DNA from: Pseudomonadota bacterium
GTDB lineage: Bacteria; Pseudomonadota; Gammaproteobacteria; Xanthomonadales; Xanthomonadaceae
Length of the DNA: 48,226 bases
Assembly (NCBI GenBank): GCA_023399815.1
Contig: JAEWOJ010000135.1
Coordinates: 1 to 48,226 of the forward strand
Reading direction: 5' to 3'
A program made the position numbers and the translations under genes. The notes under the pieces were generated by a model that saw nothing but the letters and a program-made list of their open reading frames with translations, ran no database searches and was not told the DNA's origin. Numbering within the stretch: position 1 is the stretch's first letter; the number at the start of each line of letters is the position of its first letter. Positions 29,695 through 37,996 of the stretch are shown here, piece by piece.

Positions 29695-30192
29695 ATGAAG
29701 AAGCGGCATGTATTCAGTGCGTCGGGCCTGCCCCTGGCGCAGCAGGCGATGGCGGCGGCGCGCGCGGCCGGCGTGGACGATGACGACATCCTGCTGGTGG
29801 CGCGCTCGGACATCGAGAAATACGTCATCGCCGACAAGCGCAAGATGGCCGACACCGATCTGGTCACGGCCACCGGGCGCGGCGCCGGCTATGGCGCGGC
29901 CACTGGCCTGCTGGCGGGCCTGGTCGCGGTGGCGGTGCCGCCGCTGAGCGTCACCCTGGCGGGTGCGGCGGCCGTCGGCCTGGCCGGGGCGATGATCGGC
30001 AGCCTGGCGTCGGCGCTGCTGGGCGCCACCGTGCCCGATCCGGTGCGGCAGGCGTTCGACGACGAGATCCAGGCGGGCAATGTGCTGGTCGTGATCGACG
30101 CCGCACCGGAGGTGCTGGAGGTGGCCGATACCGCCATCGCCGGCCTCGGCCTGCGCCCGCTGCCGTATGAGTCGGCGTCGGCGCTGACCTGA
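29695..30192 (+). CDS. Hypothetical membrane protein with glycine-rich helices
   Basis: A 165-residue protein. Residues 1-60 form a soluble alpha/beta-like head (QQAMAAARAAGVDDDDILLV), followed by a Gly/Ala-rich hydrophobic segment at about 62-105 (GAGYGAATGLLAGLVAVAVP, VGLAGAMIGSLASALLGATV) that resembles a glycine-zipper membrane hairpin, and a soluble C-terminus (GNVLVVIDAAPEVLEVAD) similar in pattern to the head. AAGGAGG lies 8 bases before the ATG. This arrangement occurs in stress-related envelope proteins; no name is justified. Possibly cotranscribed with the small hydrophilic protein upstream. Confidence 0.75.
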   Translation: MKKRHVFSASGLPLAQQAMAAARAAGVDDDDILLVARSDIEKYVIADKRKMADTDLVTATGRGAGYGAATGLLAGLVAVAVPPLSVTLAGAAAVGLAGAMIGSLASALLGATVPDPVRQAFDDEIQAGNVLVVIDAAPEVLEVADTAIAGLGLRPLPYESASALT

Positions 30193-30297
30193 GGTCGCGC
30201 GTCCGCGCATGGCCGCGCGATGCGGATGCCCGCGGGCTCGACGCCACGCCCGTTCTTCCCTATGGTCGCTGCGTCATCCGAAGACGGGAGCGTGGGC

Positions 30298-31494
30298 ATG
30301 CGTGCCGGATATCTGTTGGCGCTGTGGCTGGCGATGGGAACCCTGCATGCGGCCGAGCCGGTGGCGACGGTGCGGGTGGGTTTCGACCGTGCCGGCATCA
30401 CCGATACCCGCGTGCAGGGCATGGCGGACATCGCTGCCGGGCGCGCGGTCACGGCGGACGATCCGGTGCGGATCGCGTCGATCTCCAAGCTGGTCACCGC
30501 GCTGGGCGTGATGCGCATGGTCGAGGCCGGGACGCTGGACCTGGACGCGGACGTGTCGCGCTGGCTGGGTTGGCAACTGCGCCATCCGCAGTTCCCCGAC
30601 GTGCCGATCACGTTGCGCCTGCTGCTGTCGCACCGTGCCGGGCTCACCGATGCGGCCGGTTACTACGCCGTGCCGCTCGGCGGCCAGCTGCGCGAAGTGC
30701 TGGACGATCCGCGCGCCTGGGACAAGGCGCATGCGCCGGGCACGTTCTTCCGCTACGCCAACATCGATTTCCCGCTCGTCGCCTCGGTGATGGAGAAGGC
30801 CAGCGGCGAGCGCTTCGACCGCCTGATGCAGCGCCTGGTGCTGAAGCCGCTCGACATCGCCGCCTGCTACAACTGGGACGGCTGCGACGATGCGACCGTG
30901 GCCCGTGCGGTGGTGCTGTACGACGAAGGCCGCCAGCCGGTGCGCGACGACAACCGCGGCCGCCGTCCTGATTGTCCGGTGGTGGCCGCCGCCGATGGCA
31001 GCTGCGATCTCGGCCGTTGGCGCGCCGGCGACAACGGCGCGCTGTTCGCGCCGCAGGGCGGCCTGCGCATTTCCGCCAACGGCCTGGCGAAGATCGGGCG
31101 CCTGCTGCTGGGCGAAGGCGAGGTGGATGGCGTGCGCCTGCTGCGCGCCGAATCCGTGCGCGAACTGGCGCGTCCGCAATGGACGTACGCGCCCGGCGAA
31201 GGCATGACCTCGGAAGAAGACGACAGCGGGCAGGGCGGCGACGGCTTCTTCTGCCGTTACGGACTGGCGATGCAGACCCTGGCCACGCCGGTGACTGGCT
31301 GCCGCGACGATCCGTTCGGCGACGGCGTGGCGCGCTTCGGCCATTCCGGTTCGGCCTATGGCCTGCTGTCGGGATTGTGGGTCGACCCGGCCAGCGGCAC
31401 CGGCGTCGCCTACTTCGCCACCGGCCTGCCGGAAGCGCGCAAGGGCGGGCACTCGGCGTTTTCCGCCGTCGAGGAGCGCCTGGCCAGGCCGTGA
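30298..31494 (+). CDS. Exported serine hydrolase, class C beta-lactamase-like family
   Basis: A 398-residue periplasmic hydrolase. Signal peptide MRAGYLLALWLAMGTLHAA fixes the start at 30298. The serine beta-lactamase/penicillin-recognising fold is shown by SISK with nucleophile Ser61 and Lys64, the YAN motif (Tyr152) in FFRYANIDF, and HSG in ARFGHSGSAYG near residue 345, which replaces KTG. Family members include class C beta-lactamases, D-aminopeptidases and esterases; the HSG triad points to a peptidase or esterase rather than a true resistance enzyme. Asp/Cys-rich insertions in the middle (CYNWDGCDD, RRPDCPVVAAADGSCDLG) are unusual and could form disulfides. Confidence 0.88.
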   Translation: MRAGYLLALWLAMGTLHAAEPVATVRVGFDRAGITDTRVQGMADIAAGRAVTADDPVRIASISKLVTALGVMRMVEAGTLDLDADVSRWLGWQLRHPQFPDVPITLRLLLSHRAGLTDAAGYYAVPLGGQLREVLDDPRAWDKAHAPGTFFRYANIDFPLVASVMEKASGERFDRLMQRLVLKPLDIAACYNWDGCDDATVARAVVLYDEGRQPVRDDNRGRRPDCPVVAAADGSCDLGRWRAGDNGALFAPQGGLRISANGLAKIGRLLLGEGEVDGVRLLRAESVRELARPQWTYAPGEGMTSEEDDSGQGGDGFFCRYGLAMQTLATPVTGCRDDPFGDGVARFGHSGSAYGLLSGLWVDPASGTGVAYFATGLPEARKGGHSAFSAVEERLARP

Positions 31495-31650
31495 TGGCGG
31501 ACGGGCATCGCAGTCGAACCGGCGGGGCGCCGTGCGTTCGCGGGTGAGTGGCGGGGGCGCGCCCAACGCGGCGTTGTCCGCCGCTGCAGGATGGTGGTGG
31601 ACTTCCGCCGCGCTCACCCGGGTGCTGGAGCGCGGCGTCGATCCGGAGGG

Positions 31651-31968
31651 TCAGGCTCCCCGGGCGCCGAGGAGATGGCCGACCAGCTGGCTGATGCCGC
31701 CGACGGCCAGTTCAACCCATACCCCGAGTACCGCGCACAGCAGGGCAGCGCCCAGGATCGCCCGGTGTCGCCTGTTGCCGAGCCGGGCGGCGAAGTACTC
31801 GTATGCCAGTCCCGCGCCGAAGAGCAGCACTCCCATCACGACGTAATCCAGCAAGCCCCAGTGCCAACCTTCGCCGGCAGGCTTGTGGCGATCCAGCGCG
31901 GACATGACCAGCGGGACGAGAAGAAGCAGGCCTGTTCCGATGGCCGGACGGATCGCGAGGGCTTTCAC
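31651..31968 (-). CDS. Small hypothetical membrane protein
   Basis: A 105-residue inner-membrane protein with three predicted helices (AIGTGLLLLVPLVMSALD, LLDYVVMGVLLFGAGLAYEY, AILGAALLCAVLGVWVELAV). The start is taken as GTG at 31968 because GGAG lies 9 bases upstream and the first helix begins directly after it; the open frame extends upstream to 32190 but that part is low-complexity. Similar small three-helix proteins occur in related bacteria without known function. Convergent with the serine hydrolase gene. Confidence 0.7.
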   Translation of the reverse strand: MKALAIRPAIGTGLLLLVPLVMSALDRHKPAGEGWHWGLLDYVVMGVLLFGAGLAYEYFAARLGNRRHRAILGAALLCAVLGVWVELAVGGISQLVGHLLGARGA

Positions 31969-32308
31969 GGGGGTACTCCGCAGGTGACGGGTGAGCCTGG
32001 AGCATCGGCCTGGTGTGCGGAGCCTTGATGGAGGCGCGGTGAAGCCACGGTGAAGTCTTAGGCCCCCGGGCTTGTCGGCGGATCCGCCTGCAAGCGTGGG
32101 TGAGTGAGCCTGCTGTTGTTCCGTGCCGGTTGGTTTGCTGCGCCCGCAAGCGGATACGGTCTTCGCGTATCCGGCTCGTTCCGCTGGCACGGATTCCTGG
32201 ATCGAGGATGTTCATGGCGAACGGCCGCAAGGCGTGGTTCATCGACATCGACACGGCATGCATGCGCCCCCGGCGATCATGGCGACGTCCTGGCAACCGT
32301 TCGTGCGC
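31969..32308. other. Divergent intergenic region
   Basis: About 340 bases. A stem-loop CGGATACG / CGTATCCG lies at 32151-32173. A short open frame (32211-32312) begins MANGRKAWFIDIDTACM but is followed by basic low-complexity sequence and overlaps the next gene, so it may be a decayed remnant. Promoters are not clear. Confidence 0.35.
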
Positions 32309-32659
32309 ATGACCGATCCAGCGCCGCGTACTCCTGATGGCCGCTATCTGGTCGTGCGTGGCCGCCTGTGGCGCGCGACCAATCCGGATCTGCCCGAAGC
32401 GCAGCGGCAGGCCGCGGTGCGGCGGCTGATGGCCGCACGCCGCGAAGTAGGGCGTGCGCGTCGGCAGGGAGATCGCGAGGCACTGGCGCGTGCCGGCGAG
32501 GCGGTCGACGCGGCCAAGCGCGCGCTCGGCGAGCGCGGGCCGGTGTGGTGGCGCGACGGTGCGCCGGATTACAACCGCCATCTGGCGAAGAACACGCCGT
32601 ATGCGGCGTGGTATGCGCGGATGATCGCCGCTGAAGGAAAGGCTGTCGCCGATACCTGA
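32309..32659 (+). CDS. Small conserved hypothetical protein
   Basis: A 116-residue basic protein with the pattern TPDGRYLVVRGRLWRATNPDL, a helical Ala/Arg-rich middle, and GERGPVWWRDGAPDYNRHLA followed by KNTPYAAWYARM. I recall this pattern as a widespread uncharacterised small protein of proteobacteria, without function. Cytosolic, no signal peptide. The start is ambiguous: ATG 32309 begins just before the conserved part, ATG 32279 would add ten residues; neither has a clear ribosome binding site. Confidence 0.65.
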   Translation: MTDPAPRTPDGRYLVVRGRLWRATNPDLPEAQRQAAVRRLMAARREVGRARRQGDREALARAGEAVDAAKRALGERGPVWWRDGAPDYNRHLAKNTPYAAWYARMIAAEGKAVADT

Positions 32660-32761
32660 GTGTGCCGCGATGCGCCGTGACTGTCGGCGCCCGTGCTCGC
32701 GCATTGCAGCGCAAGCGCGGTGCTGCCCGCGCCTATGCGGTGATCGTCGCATTGCTCGCAC

Positions 32762-32825
32762 GTCAGGGACGTAGCCCGACGTGCAGGGTTACAGGCCCTC
32801 CTTCGCGTCGGGACGTAGCCCTGAC
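32762..32825. repeat. GTAG-type palindromic repeat
   Basis: Two 20-base arms, GTCAGGGACGTAGCCCGACG (32762-32781) and its near-inverse at 32806-32825, each carrying ACGTAGCCC-type sequence, with a 24-base loop. It sits 4 bases beyond the lipoprotein stop and may serve as its transcript end. Confidence 0.7.
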
Positions 32826-32829
32826 CTGC

Positions 32830-33474
32830 TCAGTGTCGAGCGGCGCTGGCCTGCCAATCCGCCTGGCCGGTGGCCAGCGTCCAGCCGATCAGGTCGGTGG
32901 TGGTCCTGCCCAGCGCGGTCTCGAAGGCGGTGGCCACGCTGGCCACGTCGGTGCTGCCGGCGGGCTCGGCGACGAGGAAGGTGCGCGAGGCGACCACGCG
33001 CTGGTCGAGGCTGTGGATCAGCTTGGCATTGAGCTCGATGGTCGCCGACGGGCGCTCGTTGCCGGCGTAGTCCGACTCGAAGCGGCGCAGGTCAATGGCG
33101 AGCTTGTAGTCGGAACGGATGCCGGTGGCGATGCGCGCCACCGCGCCGATCCGGCCCGAGTCCTCGAAGCCGCGCAGCAGGGCGTCTTCCAGCATGTCGG
33201 TGGCCGGCTGCGACCAGGTGGCGCCGCGGTAGACCTCCAGTTCGCCCGGGGTCGGGCGCACGTTGATGCGCGGGCTGTCCACCAGGCGCGCGGCGGCGGG
33301 CTTGGCGATGGCCAGTTGCCAGCTCACCTGCGGCCACGCCGGGTCGGCGGCGATGCGCGCCTGCGGCGCGTAGAGGGTGACCGGGTGGCGGTCGCCGCTG
33401 GCCAGCACCGAGCAGCCGGCCAGGGCCAGGACGCAGAAGGGGGCGAGCAGTCGGGTTGGCGGGAAGCGCTTCAT
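32830..33474 (-). CDS. ABC-transport auxiliary lipoprotein of the MCE operon
   Basis: A 214-residue lipoprotein: signal ending LALAGC (Cys21) and a mature domain of the PqiC / ABC_trans_aux type (VTLYAPQARIAADPAWPQVS, VDSPRINVRPTPGELEVYRG, WSQPATDMLEDALLRGFEDS, TFETALGRTTTDLIGW-like ending). In Pqi and related MCE systems this lipoprotein anchors the periplasmic part to the outer membrane. It is the last gene of a four-gene operon and its start overlaps the MCE gene stop by four bases. Confidence 0.88.
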   Translation of the reverse strand: MKRFPPTRLLAPFCVLALAGCSVLASGDRHPVTLYAPQARIAADPAWPQVSWQLAIAKPAAARLVDSPRINVRPTPGELEVYRGATWSQPATDMLEDALLRGFEDSGRIGAVARIATGIRSDYKLAIDLRRFESDYAGNERPSATIELNAKLIHSLDQRVVASRTFLVAEPAGSTDVASVATAFETALGRTTTDLIGWTLATGQADWQASAARH

Positions 33475-34397
33475 TTCGGTTCGAACTCCTTCGGGGCATC
33501 GCGGCCGAGCAGGTAGCGTGCCGGGTTGTTCTCGAGGCGGTCGCTGACCCGGCGCAGGTCGCGGATCAGCCCGCGCAGTTCGGTCAGGGTCGGGCCGAGC
33601 TGGGCCAGGCCGTCGTTGGCGAAACTGTTGATGGCGGCGCGGTTCTCGCCAAGGATCGCGTTGGCGTTGCCGGCGGCCGAGTCGAGCTTGGCCAGGCTGG
33701 CATCGAGCTTGTCCAGGGTCGCCGGCAGCTGGCGCACGACGTTCTCGTCCAGGTGCCGGATCGTGCCGTTGGCGGTGGCGAGAGTGGTGTTGAGGTTGCG
33801 CGCGGCGTCGCGCGCTTCAAGCAGCAATGCCTGGGTGCCCTGGTCGCGGTCGGCCAGGCTGCCGCTGATGGTCTCCAGGTGGGCCAGGGTGTTGGAGATG
33901 CGCTCCACGTTCTGGTCGCTGAGCAGTTCGTCCATGCGCTCGACCACGCGGTTGGCCACATCGGTGATGTTCTGCAGCGCCGAAGGCGAGGTCTGGATGG
34001 TGGGTATCGCTTCCCTGCTGACCGTGGTCAGCGCCGCCGCCTGCGGGCTGCCGCCGCTGAGCTGGATGATGGCCGGGCCGGTGATGCTGGTGATCGCCAG
34101 CTTGGCGCGGGTGTCGGTCTTGACCGGCGTGGTCGAGTTCAGGCGCAGCCGGGCGATCACCTTGCGCGGGTCGTCCGGCGCCAGCGACAGGTCGGTGATC
34201 GAGCCGACCGAGATGCCGTTGTACTGCACCGGGCTGCCGACCGACAGGCCGGTCACCGCCTCGTCGAACACCACCCTGTATTCCTGCCAGGTGCGGTCGG
34301 AGGAGTACTTCGCCGCCCACAGGCCGAAGGCGAGCAGGGCCAGCGAGACGATGAGGGTGAAGGCGCCGATCAGGACGTAATGGGCTTTGGTTTCCAT
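33471..34397 (-). CDS. MlaD-family MCE protein
   Basis: A 308-residue periplasmic substrate-binding protein. One N-terminal membrane anchor (YVLIGAFTLIVSLALLAFGL) is followed by the MCE domain (YRVVFDEAVTGLSVGSPVQY, GISVGSITDLSLAPDDPRKV), then a long helical C-terminal region (residues 150-300) with repeated Leu/Asn heptads that in this family forms a needle or tube for lipid transfer. It belongs with the ATPase, permease and lipoprotein of the same operon. Unlike E. coli MlaD, the long helical tail resembles the PqiB/organic-solvent-tolerance types. Confidence 0.92.
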   Translation of the reverse strand: METKAHYVLIGAFTLIVSLALLAFGLWAAKYSSDRTWQEYRVVFDEAVTGLSVGSPVQYNGISVGSITDLSLAPDDPRKVIARLRLNSTTPVKTDTRAKLAITSITGPAIIQLSGGSPQAAALTTVSREAIPTIQTSPSALQNITDVANRVVERMDELLSDQNVERISNTLAHLETISGSLADRDQGTQALLLEARDAARNLNTTLATANGTIRHLDENVVRQLPATLDKLDASLAKLDSAAGNANAILGENRAAINSFANDGLAQLGPTLTELRGLIRDLRRVSDRLENNPARYLLGRDAPKEFEPK

Positions 34398-34560
34398 GGG
34401 GTCACGGCCGGGAAGGGGGAGCGGGGAACGGGGGGTGGCGGTGGACAGCCGCGCCCGGCTTGTCCGGGGGTAGAGACTGCAGCAGGGCGGTGAAGGCGAA
34501 GCGACGGAAACGGTTCATTCCCGCCCTCCGGCTTCCCGTTCCCCGTTTCCACGCGCGGCG
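34398..34560. repeat. GGGAAC-type purine-rich repeat in the operon gap
   Basis: The 117-base gap and the last codons of the ATPase gene hold imperfect inverted runs such as GGAGCGGGGAACGGGG (34409-34424 region) and CCGTTCCCCGTTTCC (34541-34555 region). The sequence has the same flavour as 46262-46372. It contributes the ATPase C-terminal tail GNGEREAGGRE. Confidence 0.5.
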
Positions 34561-35336
34561 CGGGCGCGGGGACCGTGGAAGTACTCGCGGATCCACGGGT
34601 GGTCGAGGCGTTCGATTTCCGGCAGCGGCGCGGTGGCGACGACCTTGCGGTCGGCCAGCACCGCGACCCGGTCGCAGATGGCGTAGAGCGTGTCCAGGTC
34701 GTGGGTGATCAGGAACACAGTCAGGCCCAGCGCTTCCTGCAGGGTCTTGATCAGGCGGTCGAAGGCGGCCGCGCCGATCGGGTCCAGGCCGGCGGTGGGC
34801 TCGTCCAGGAACAGCAGCGGCGGGTCCAGCGCCAGCGCCCGCGCCAGTCCGGCGCGCTTGCGCATGCCGCCGGACAGCTGCGAGGGCAGCTTGTTGATGG
34901 CATCGGCCGGCAGCCCGGCCAGCTTCACCTTCAGCAGCGCCAGTTCGTAGTGCCAGCGCTCGGGCAGCTCCGGATGATGTTCCTTGAGCGGCACCTGCAC
35001 GTTCTCGCCGACGGTGAGCGAGGAGAACAGCGCGCCGTCCTGGAACAGCACGCCGGTGTTGCGTTCGATGTGCAGGCGCGTGGCTGGATCGTCCGAGCGC
35101 GCGTCCACGCCCAACACCTCGATCTGCCCGGCGTCGGGCGTGCGCAGGCCGAGGATGGAGCGCATCAGCACCGACTTGCCGGTGCCCGAGCCGCCGACCA
35201 CGCCGAGGATCTCGCCGCGGCGCACGTCCAGGTCCAGGTCCTCGTGCACGGTCTGGCTGCCGAAGCGGTTGACCAGCCCGCGCACGCGGATGGCCAGTTC
35301 GTCGCCGCTGTTGTCGCCCCGTGAGGGAATCGCCAT
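34515..35336 (-). CDS. MlaF-like ABC transporter ATPase
   Basis: A 273-residue ATPase. Walker A GGSGTGKS near residue 49, Q-loop in NTGVLFQDGALFSSLTVGEN, signature LSGGMRKRAGLARAL, Walker B LLFLDEPTAGLDP and switch His in LITHD are all intact. It energises the lipid transporter with the MlaE-like permease encoded 11 bases upstream. The C-terminal residues after YFHGPR are an unusual Arg/Gly/Glu-rich tail that coincides with a purine-rich repeat, so the gene end appears extended by repeat sequence. Start 35336 chosen for family length. Confidence 0.93.
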   Translation of the reverse strand: MAIPSRGDNSGDELAIRVRGLVNRFGSQTVHEDLDLDVRRGEILGVVGGSGTGKSVLMRSILGLRTPDAGQIEVLGVDARSDDPATRLHIERNTGVLFQDGALFSSLTVGENVQVPLKEHHPELPERWHYELALLKVKLAGLPADAINKLPSQLSGGMRKRAGLARALALDPPLLFLDEPTAGLDPIGAAAFDRLIKTLQEALGLTVFLITHDLDTLYAICDRVAVLADRKVVATAPLPEIERLDHPWIREYFHGPRARAARGNGEREAGGRE

Positions 35337-35347
35337 CGTGCCGTTCC

Positions 35348-36460
35348 CTACCAGTCCATGTGCATGAACCACAACGCGGCCATCGCGTCGAGGATGATGA
35401 CCAGCGAGATCGTCTGCACCACGCTGGAGGTCGTGCGCTCGCCCACCGACTGCGCGGTGCCCTGCACCTTCAGCCCTTCCAGGCAGCCGATCAGGGCGAT
35501 GATCAGCGCGAACACCGGCGCCTTGGACATGCCCACCAGGAAATGCCGCAGCTCCATCGTCTCGTGCATGCGCGCGATGTACATCTGCGGCGGGATGCCC
35601 AGGTCGAACGCTCCCACGGTGATGCCGCCGGCCAGGCCGGCGATCATGGCGATGAAGGTCAGCAGCGGCAGCATCACCACCAGCGCCAGCACCCGCGGCA
35701 GCACCAGCAGGTCGATCGGGTCCAGGCCCAGGGTCTGGATCGCGTCGATCTCCTCGCGCGCCTTCATCGCGCCGATCTGCGCGGTGAAGGCGCTGGCGGT
35801 GCGCCCGGCCAGCACGATGGCGGTCAGCAGCACGCCGAACTCGCGCAGGAAGGCGATGTTGACCAGTTCGACCACGTAGATCTCGGCGCCGAAGTCGCGC
35901 AGGATGGTCGAGCCGAGGAAGGCGATCACCGCGCCGACCAGGTAGGACAGCAGCGCGATCAGCGGCACCGCGTCCAGTCCCACTTCTTCCATCTGGTGCA
36001 CGGTGGCGGTCAGGCGCAGTCGCCGCGGCTGCCGTGCCAGCCGCGCCAGCTTGGCCAGGTTCTCGCCGAAGAAGCCCAGCAGCACCACGATGTTGCCGCC
36101 GATGGCATGCACCGAGCGGCCGAGCCGCTCCAGCGCCGCGGCCACGCCGTAGTCGCGCTGCGGCCGGGGGCGTTCGTCGGCGACCTCCTCGATGGTGCAG
36201 ACCAGGGCGCGGTGCTCGTCGCGGAACCGCAGCGCGTCGTCGGCCAGCCCCGCGCGGCGCGAGAAACGCAGCAGCTGCAGCACGCCGGCCGAATCGAGCT
36301 GGTCGATGCCGCGTGCATCCAGTTCGTGCACCGGAGCCTGGATGCCACGCAGCGCGTCGGCCGATTGCAGGGCCGTGGACAGGGTCCAGCTGCCCGACAG
36401 CCTGAGTTGGCCGTCGACGTCCGGATCCATCGCGCAGTGGGGCGGTTCGGCGTTCTTCAT
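35348..36460 (-). CDS. MlaE-family permease with N-terminal STAS domain
   Basis: A 370-residue permease. Residues about 10-95 look like a STAS domain (LRLSGSWTLSTALQSADALR, LDARGIDQLDSAGVLQLLRF), which in the E. coli Mla system is the separate protein MlaB; here it is fused. The remainder is the MlaE permease with about five to six helices (VPLIALLSYLVGAVIAFLGS, AFTAQIGAMKAREEIDAIQT is the family hallmark, then LPRVLALVVMLPLLTFIAMI). First gene of the four-gene operon. The start at 36460 is preferred; upstream in-frame ATGs would cross the divergent promoter of the exporter gene. Confidence 0.92.
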   Translation of the reverse strand: MKNAEPPHCAMDPDVDGQLRLSGSWTLSTALQSADALRGIQAPVHELDARGIDQLDSAGVLQLLRFSRRAGLADDALRFRDEHRALVCTIEEVADERPRPQRDYGVAAALERLGRSVHAIGGNIVVLLGFFGENLAKLARLARQPRRLRLTATVHQMEEVGLDAVPLIALLSYLVGAVIAFLGSTILRDFGAEIYVVELVNIAFLREFGVLLTAIVLAGRTASAFTAQIGAMKAREEIDAIQTLGLDPIDLLVLPRVLALVVMLPLLTFIAMIAGLAGGITVGAFDLGIPPQMYIARMHETMELRHFLVGMSKAPVFALIIALIGCLEGLKVQGTAQSVGERTTSSVVQTISLVIILDAMAALWFMHMDW

Positions 36461-36545
36461 GGGGGGCGTCCGGCGCCGAGCATAACCTGTCGTCCGTCGC
36501 GCGCACATGAGTATGGCGGTGCACTTCCGGGTGATACTAATGCGC

Positions 36546-37820
36546 ATGTCCGCCGACCCCATCGCATCCGTTCCGATCGCGCCCACCGCGGGCCGCGCCA
36601 CCTACGCGCAGCGCGTGGCCTTCGTGTCGGAGATCGCAGGCCGCCTGCACAGCTACGGCACCACCGCGCAGCGGCTGGAGGCGGCGGTGGTCGCACTGGC
36701 GGAGCGGCTGGACCTGGACTGCGAGCCGTGGTCGAACCCGACCGGCATCATCCTCAGTTTCAGCGACCCGACCCAGGCGATCGGCTCCAGCGACATCACC
36801 CGCGTGATCCGCCTCGGGCCGGGCAGCAACGACCTGCACAAGCTGGCGCTGGCCGACCAGATCGCCGACGCGGTGGCCGGCGGGCAGATGAGCATCGCCC
36901 AGGGCCATACCGCGCTGCGCCAGCTCGACAGGGACCCGACCTGGCGCGACAACGCGCAGATGCTGCTGTCCTTCTGCCTGGGCTCGGCCGGCGTGGCCGG
37001 GATGTGGCGCCTGCCGTGGCTGGACGTGGTCACTGCCGGCTTCACCGGCCTGCTGATCGGCCTGCTGCAGTTCTATACCGACCGCCATGTCGCCACCCGC
37101 GAGGCCAACGACGCGCTGGCGGCGCTGCTGGCCGGTTTCATCGCGGTGCTGGTGGCGACCTATATCGGCCCGTTGAACCAGAACTCGGTGATCATCGCCG
37201 CGCTGGTGGTGCTGTTGCCGGGCATGGCCTTGACCAACGCGGTCAACGAGCTCGCCAGCCAGCACTGGGTATCGGGCACGGCGCGCTTCGCCGGCGCGCT
37301 GACCACCATCATGAAACTGACGGTGGGCGCGATGATCGCGGTGACCCTGGCCAACCTGATCGGCCTGGAGCCGGTGGTGCGGGCCTCGCGCCCGCAGCCG
37401 GAATGGGTGGAATGGGGCTCGGTGATGCTGGCCGCCTTCGCCTTCGCGATGCTGTTCCGCGCCGCGTTCAAGGATTATCCGTGGGTGATGGCGGCATCGC
37501 TGGCCGGTTATGCGATCTCCCGTTATGGCGGGCAGCTGTGGGGCGGTCCGGCCGGGATATTCCTGGCGGCGATGATGCTGACCGCCGCCGGCAACCTGTT
37601 CGGCCGGGTGGCGCAGCGGCCCGGCGCGATCATCCGCCTGCCCGGCATCATCATGCTGGTGCCCGGCAGCATCAGCCTGCGCGGGGTATTGAGCCTGATC
37701 CAGCAGCAGAACGTGAACGCCGGCGAATCGGCCCTGCTGACCGTGCTCAACGTGGTGATGGCGCTGGTGGCGGGCCTGCTGTTCGGCAACCTGCTGGTGC
37801 CGGCGCGGAAGAATCTTTGA
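36546..37820 (+). CDS. Threonine/serine exporter, ThrE family
   Basis: A 424-residue inner-membrane protein with about ten helices. The cytosolic N-terminus (RVAFVSEIAGRLHSYGTTAQ, RLEAAVVALAERLDL) is the conserved hydrolase-like start of ThrE, and the two transmembrane halves contain TREANDALAALLAGFIAVLV and LPGIIMLVPGSISLRGVLSL, the latter a ThrE/YjjP-type signature. Members export L-threonine/serine or, in the YjjPB type, succinate; here both halves are in one chain, as in ThrE. Alternative starts exist at 36507 and 36540. Divergent from the MCE operon by 85 bases. Confidence 0.88.
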   Translation: MSADPIASVPIAPTAGRATYAQRVAFVSEIAGRLHSYGTTAQRLEAAVVALAERLDLDCEPWSNPTGIILSFSDPTQAIGSSDITRVIRLGPGSNDLHKLALADQIADAVAGGQMSIAQGHTALRQLDRDPTWRDNAQMLLSFCLGSAGVAGMWRLPWLDVVTAGFTGLLIGLLQFYTDRHVATREANDALAALLAGFIAVLVATYIGPLNQNSVIIAALVVLLPGMALTNAVNELASQHWVSGTARFAGALTTIMKLTVGAMIAVTLANLIGLEPVVRASRPQPEWVEWGSVMLAAFAFAMLFRAAFKDYPWVMAASLAGYAISRYGGQLWGGPAGIFLAAMMLTAAGNLFGRVAQRPGAIIRLPGIIMLVPGSISLRGVLSLIQQQNVNAGESALLTVLNVVMALVAGLLFGNLLVPARKNL

Positions 37821-37920
37821 GTCAGGAACTAGTGGCCAGGAACTAGGAACTAGTAAAAGCAGAGGCGACAGCCGCAGCAGAGTGGCTTTGCTTCTACTAG
37901 TTCCTACCTGCTAGTTCCTT
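37821..37920. repeat. AGGAACTAG repeat cluster with inverted copies
   Basis: Three direct copies of (A)GGAACTAG occur within 37823-37853, and two inverted CTAGTTCCT copies within 37896-37919, flanked by TAAAAGC / GCTTCTA. The arms can fold into a large hairpin around about 35 bases. Low-GC for this genome and repeated in structure, it looks like an intergenic repeat element. Confidence 0.6.
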
Positions 37921-37944
37921 GCCCCAAGCCCCCGCCTCATAAAA

Positions 37945-37976
37945 GAAAACGCCGGCATCCGCCGGCGTTTTCTTTA
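37945..37976. terminator. Bidirectional intrinsic terminator
   Basis: A 12-bp stem GAAAACGCCGGC / GCCGGCGTTTTC with an ATCC loop, A-rich on the left and T-rich on the right, between the convergent exporter and H-NS-like genes. It can terminate both. Confidence 0.92.
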
Positions 37977-37996
37977 CAGCCCTGTTCCCGTTCCGC

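Noticed and set aside
32211..32312. Short frame starting MANGRKAWFIDIDTACM
   Set aside because: The first residues look protein-like but it becomes Arg-rich, has no family, no ribosome binding site and overlaps the next gene.
34402..34518. 38-residue frame starting at the ATPase stop codon
   Set aside because: MNRFRRFAFTALLQSLPP-like start but the rest is Pro/His/Arg-rich repeat translation; no support beyond an ATG overlapping the stop.
37821..37920. Possible CRISPR array
   Set aside because: The repeats are only nine bases, irregularly spaced and partly inverted; no spacers or cas genes.
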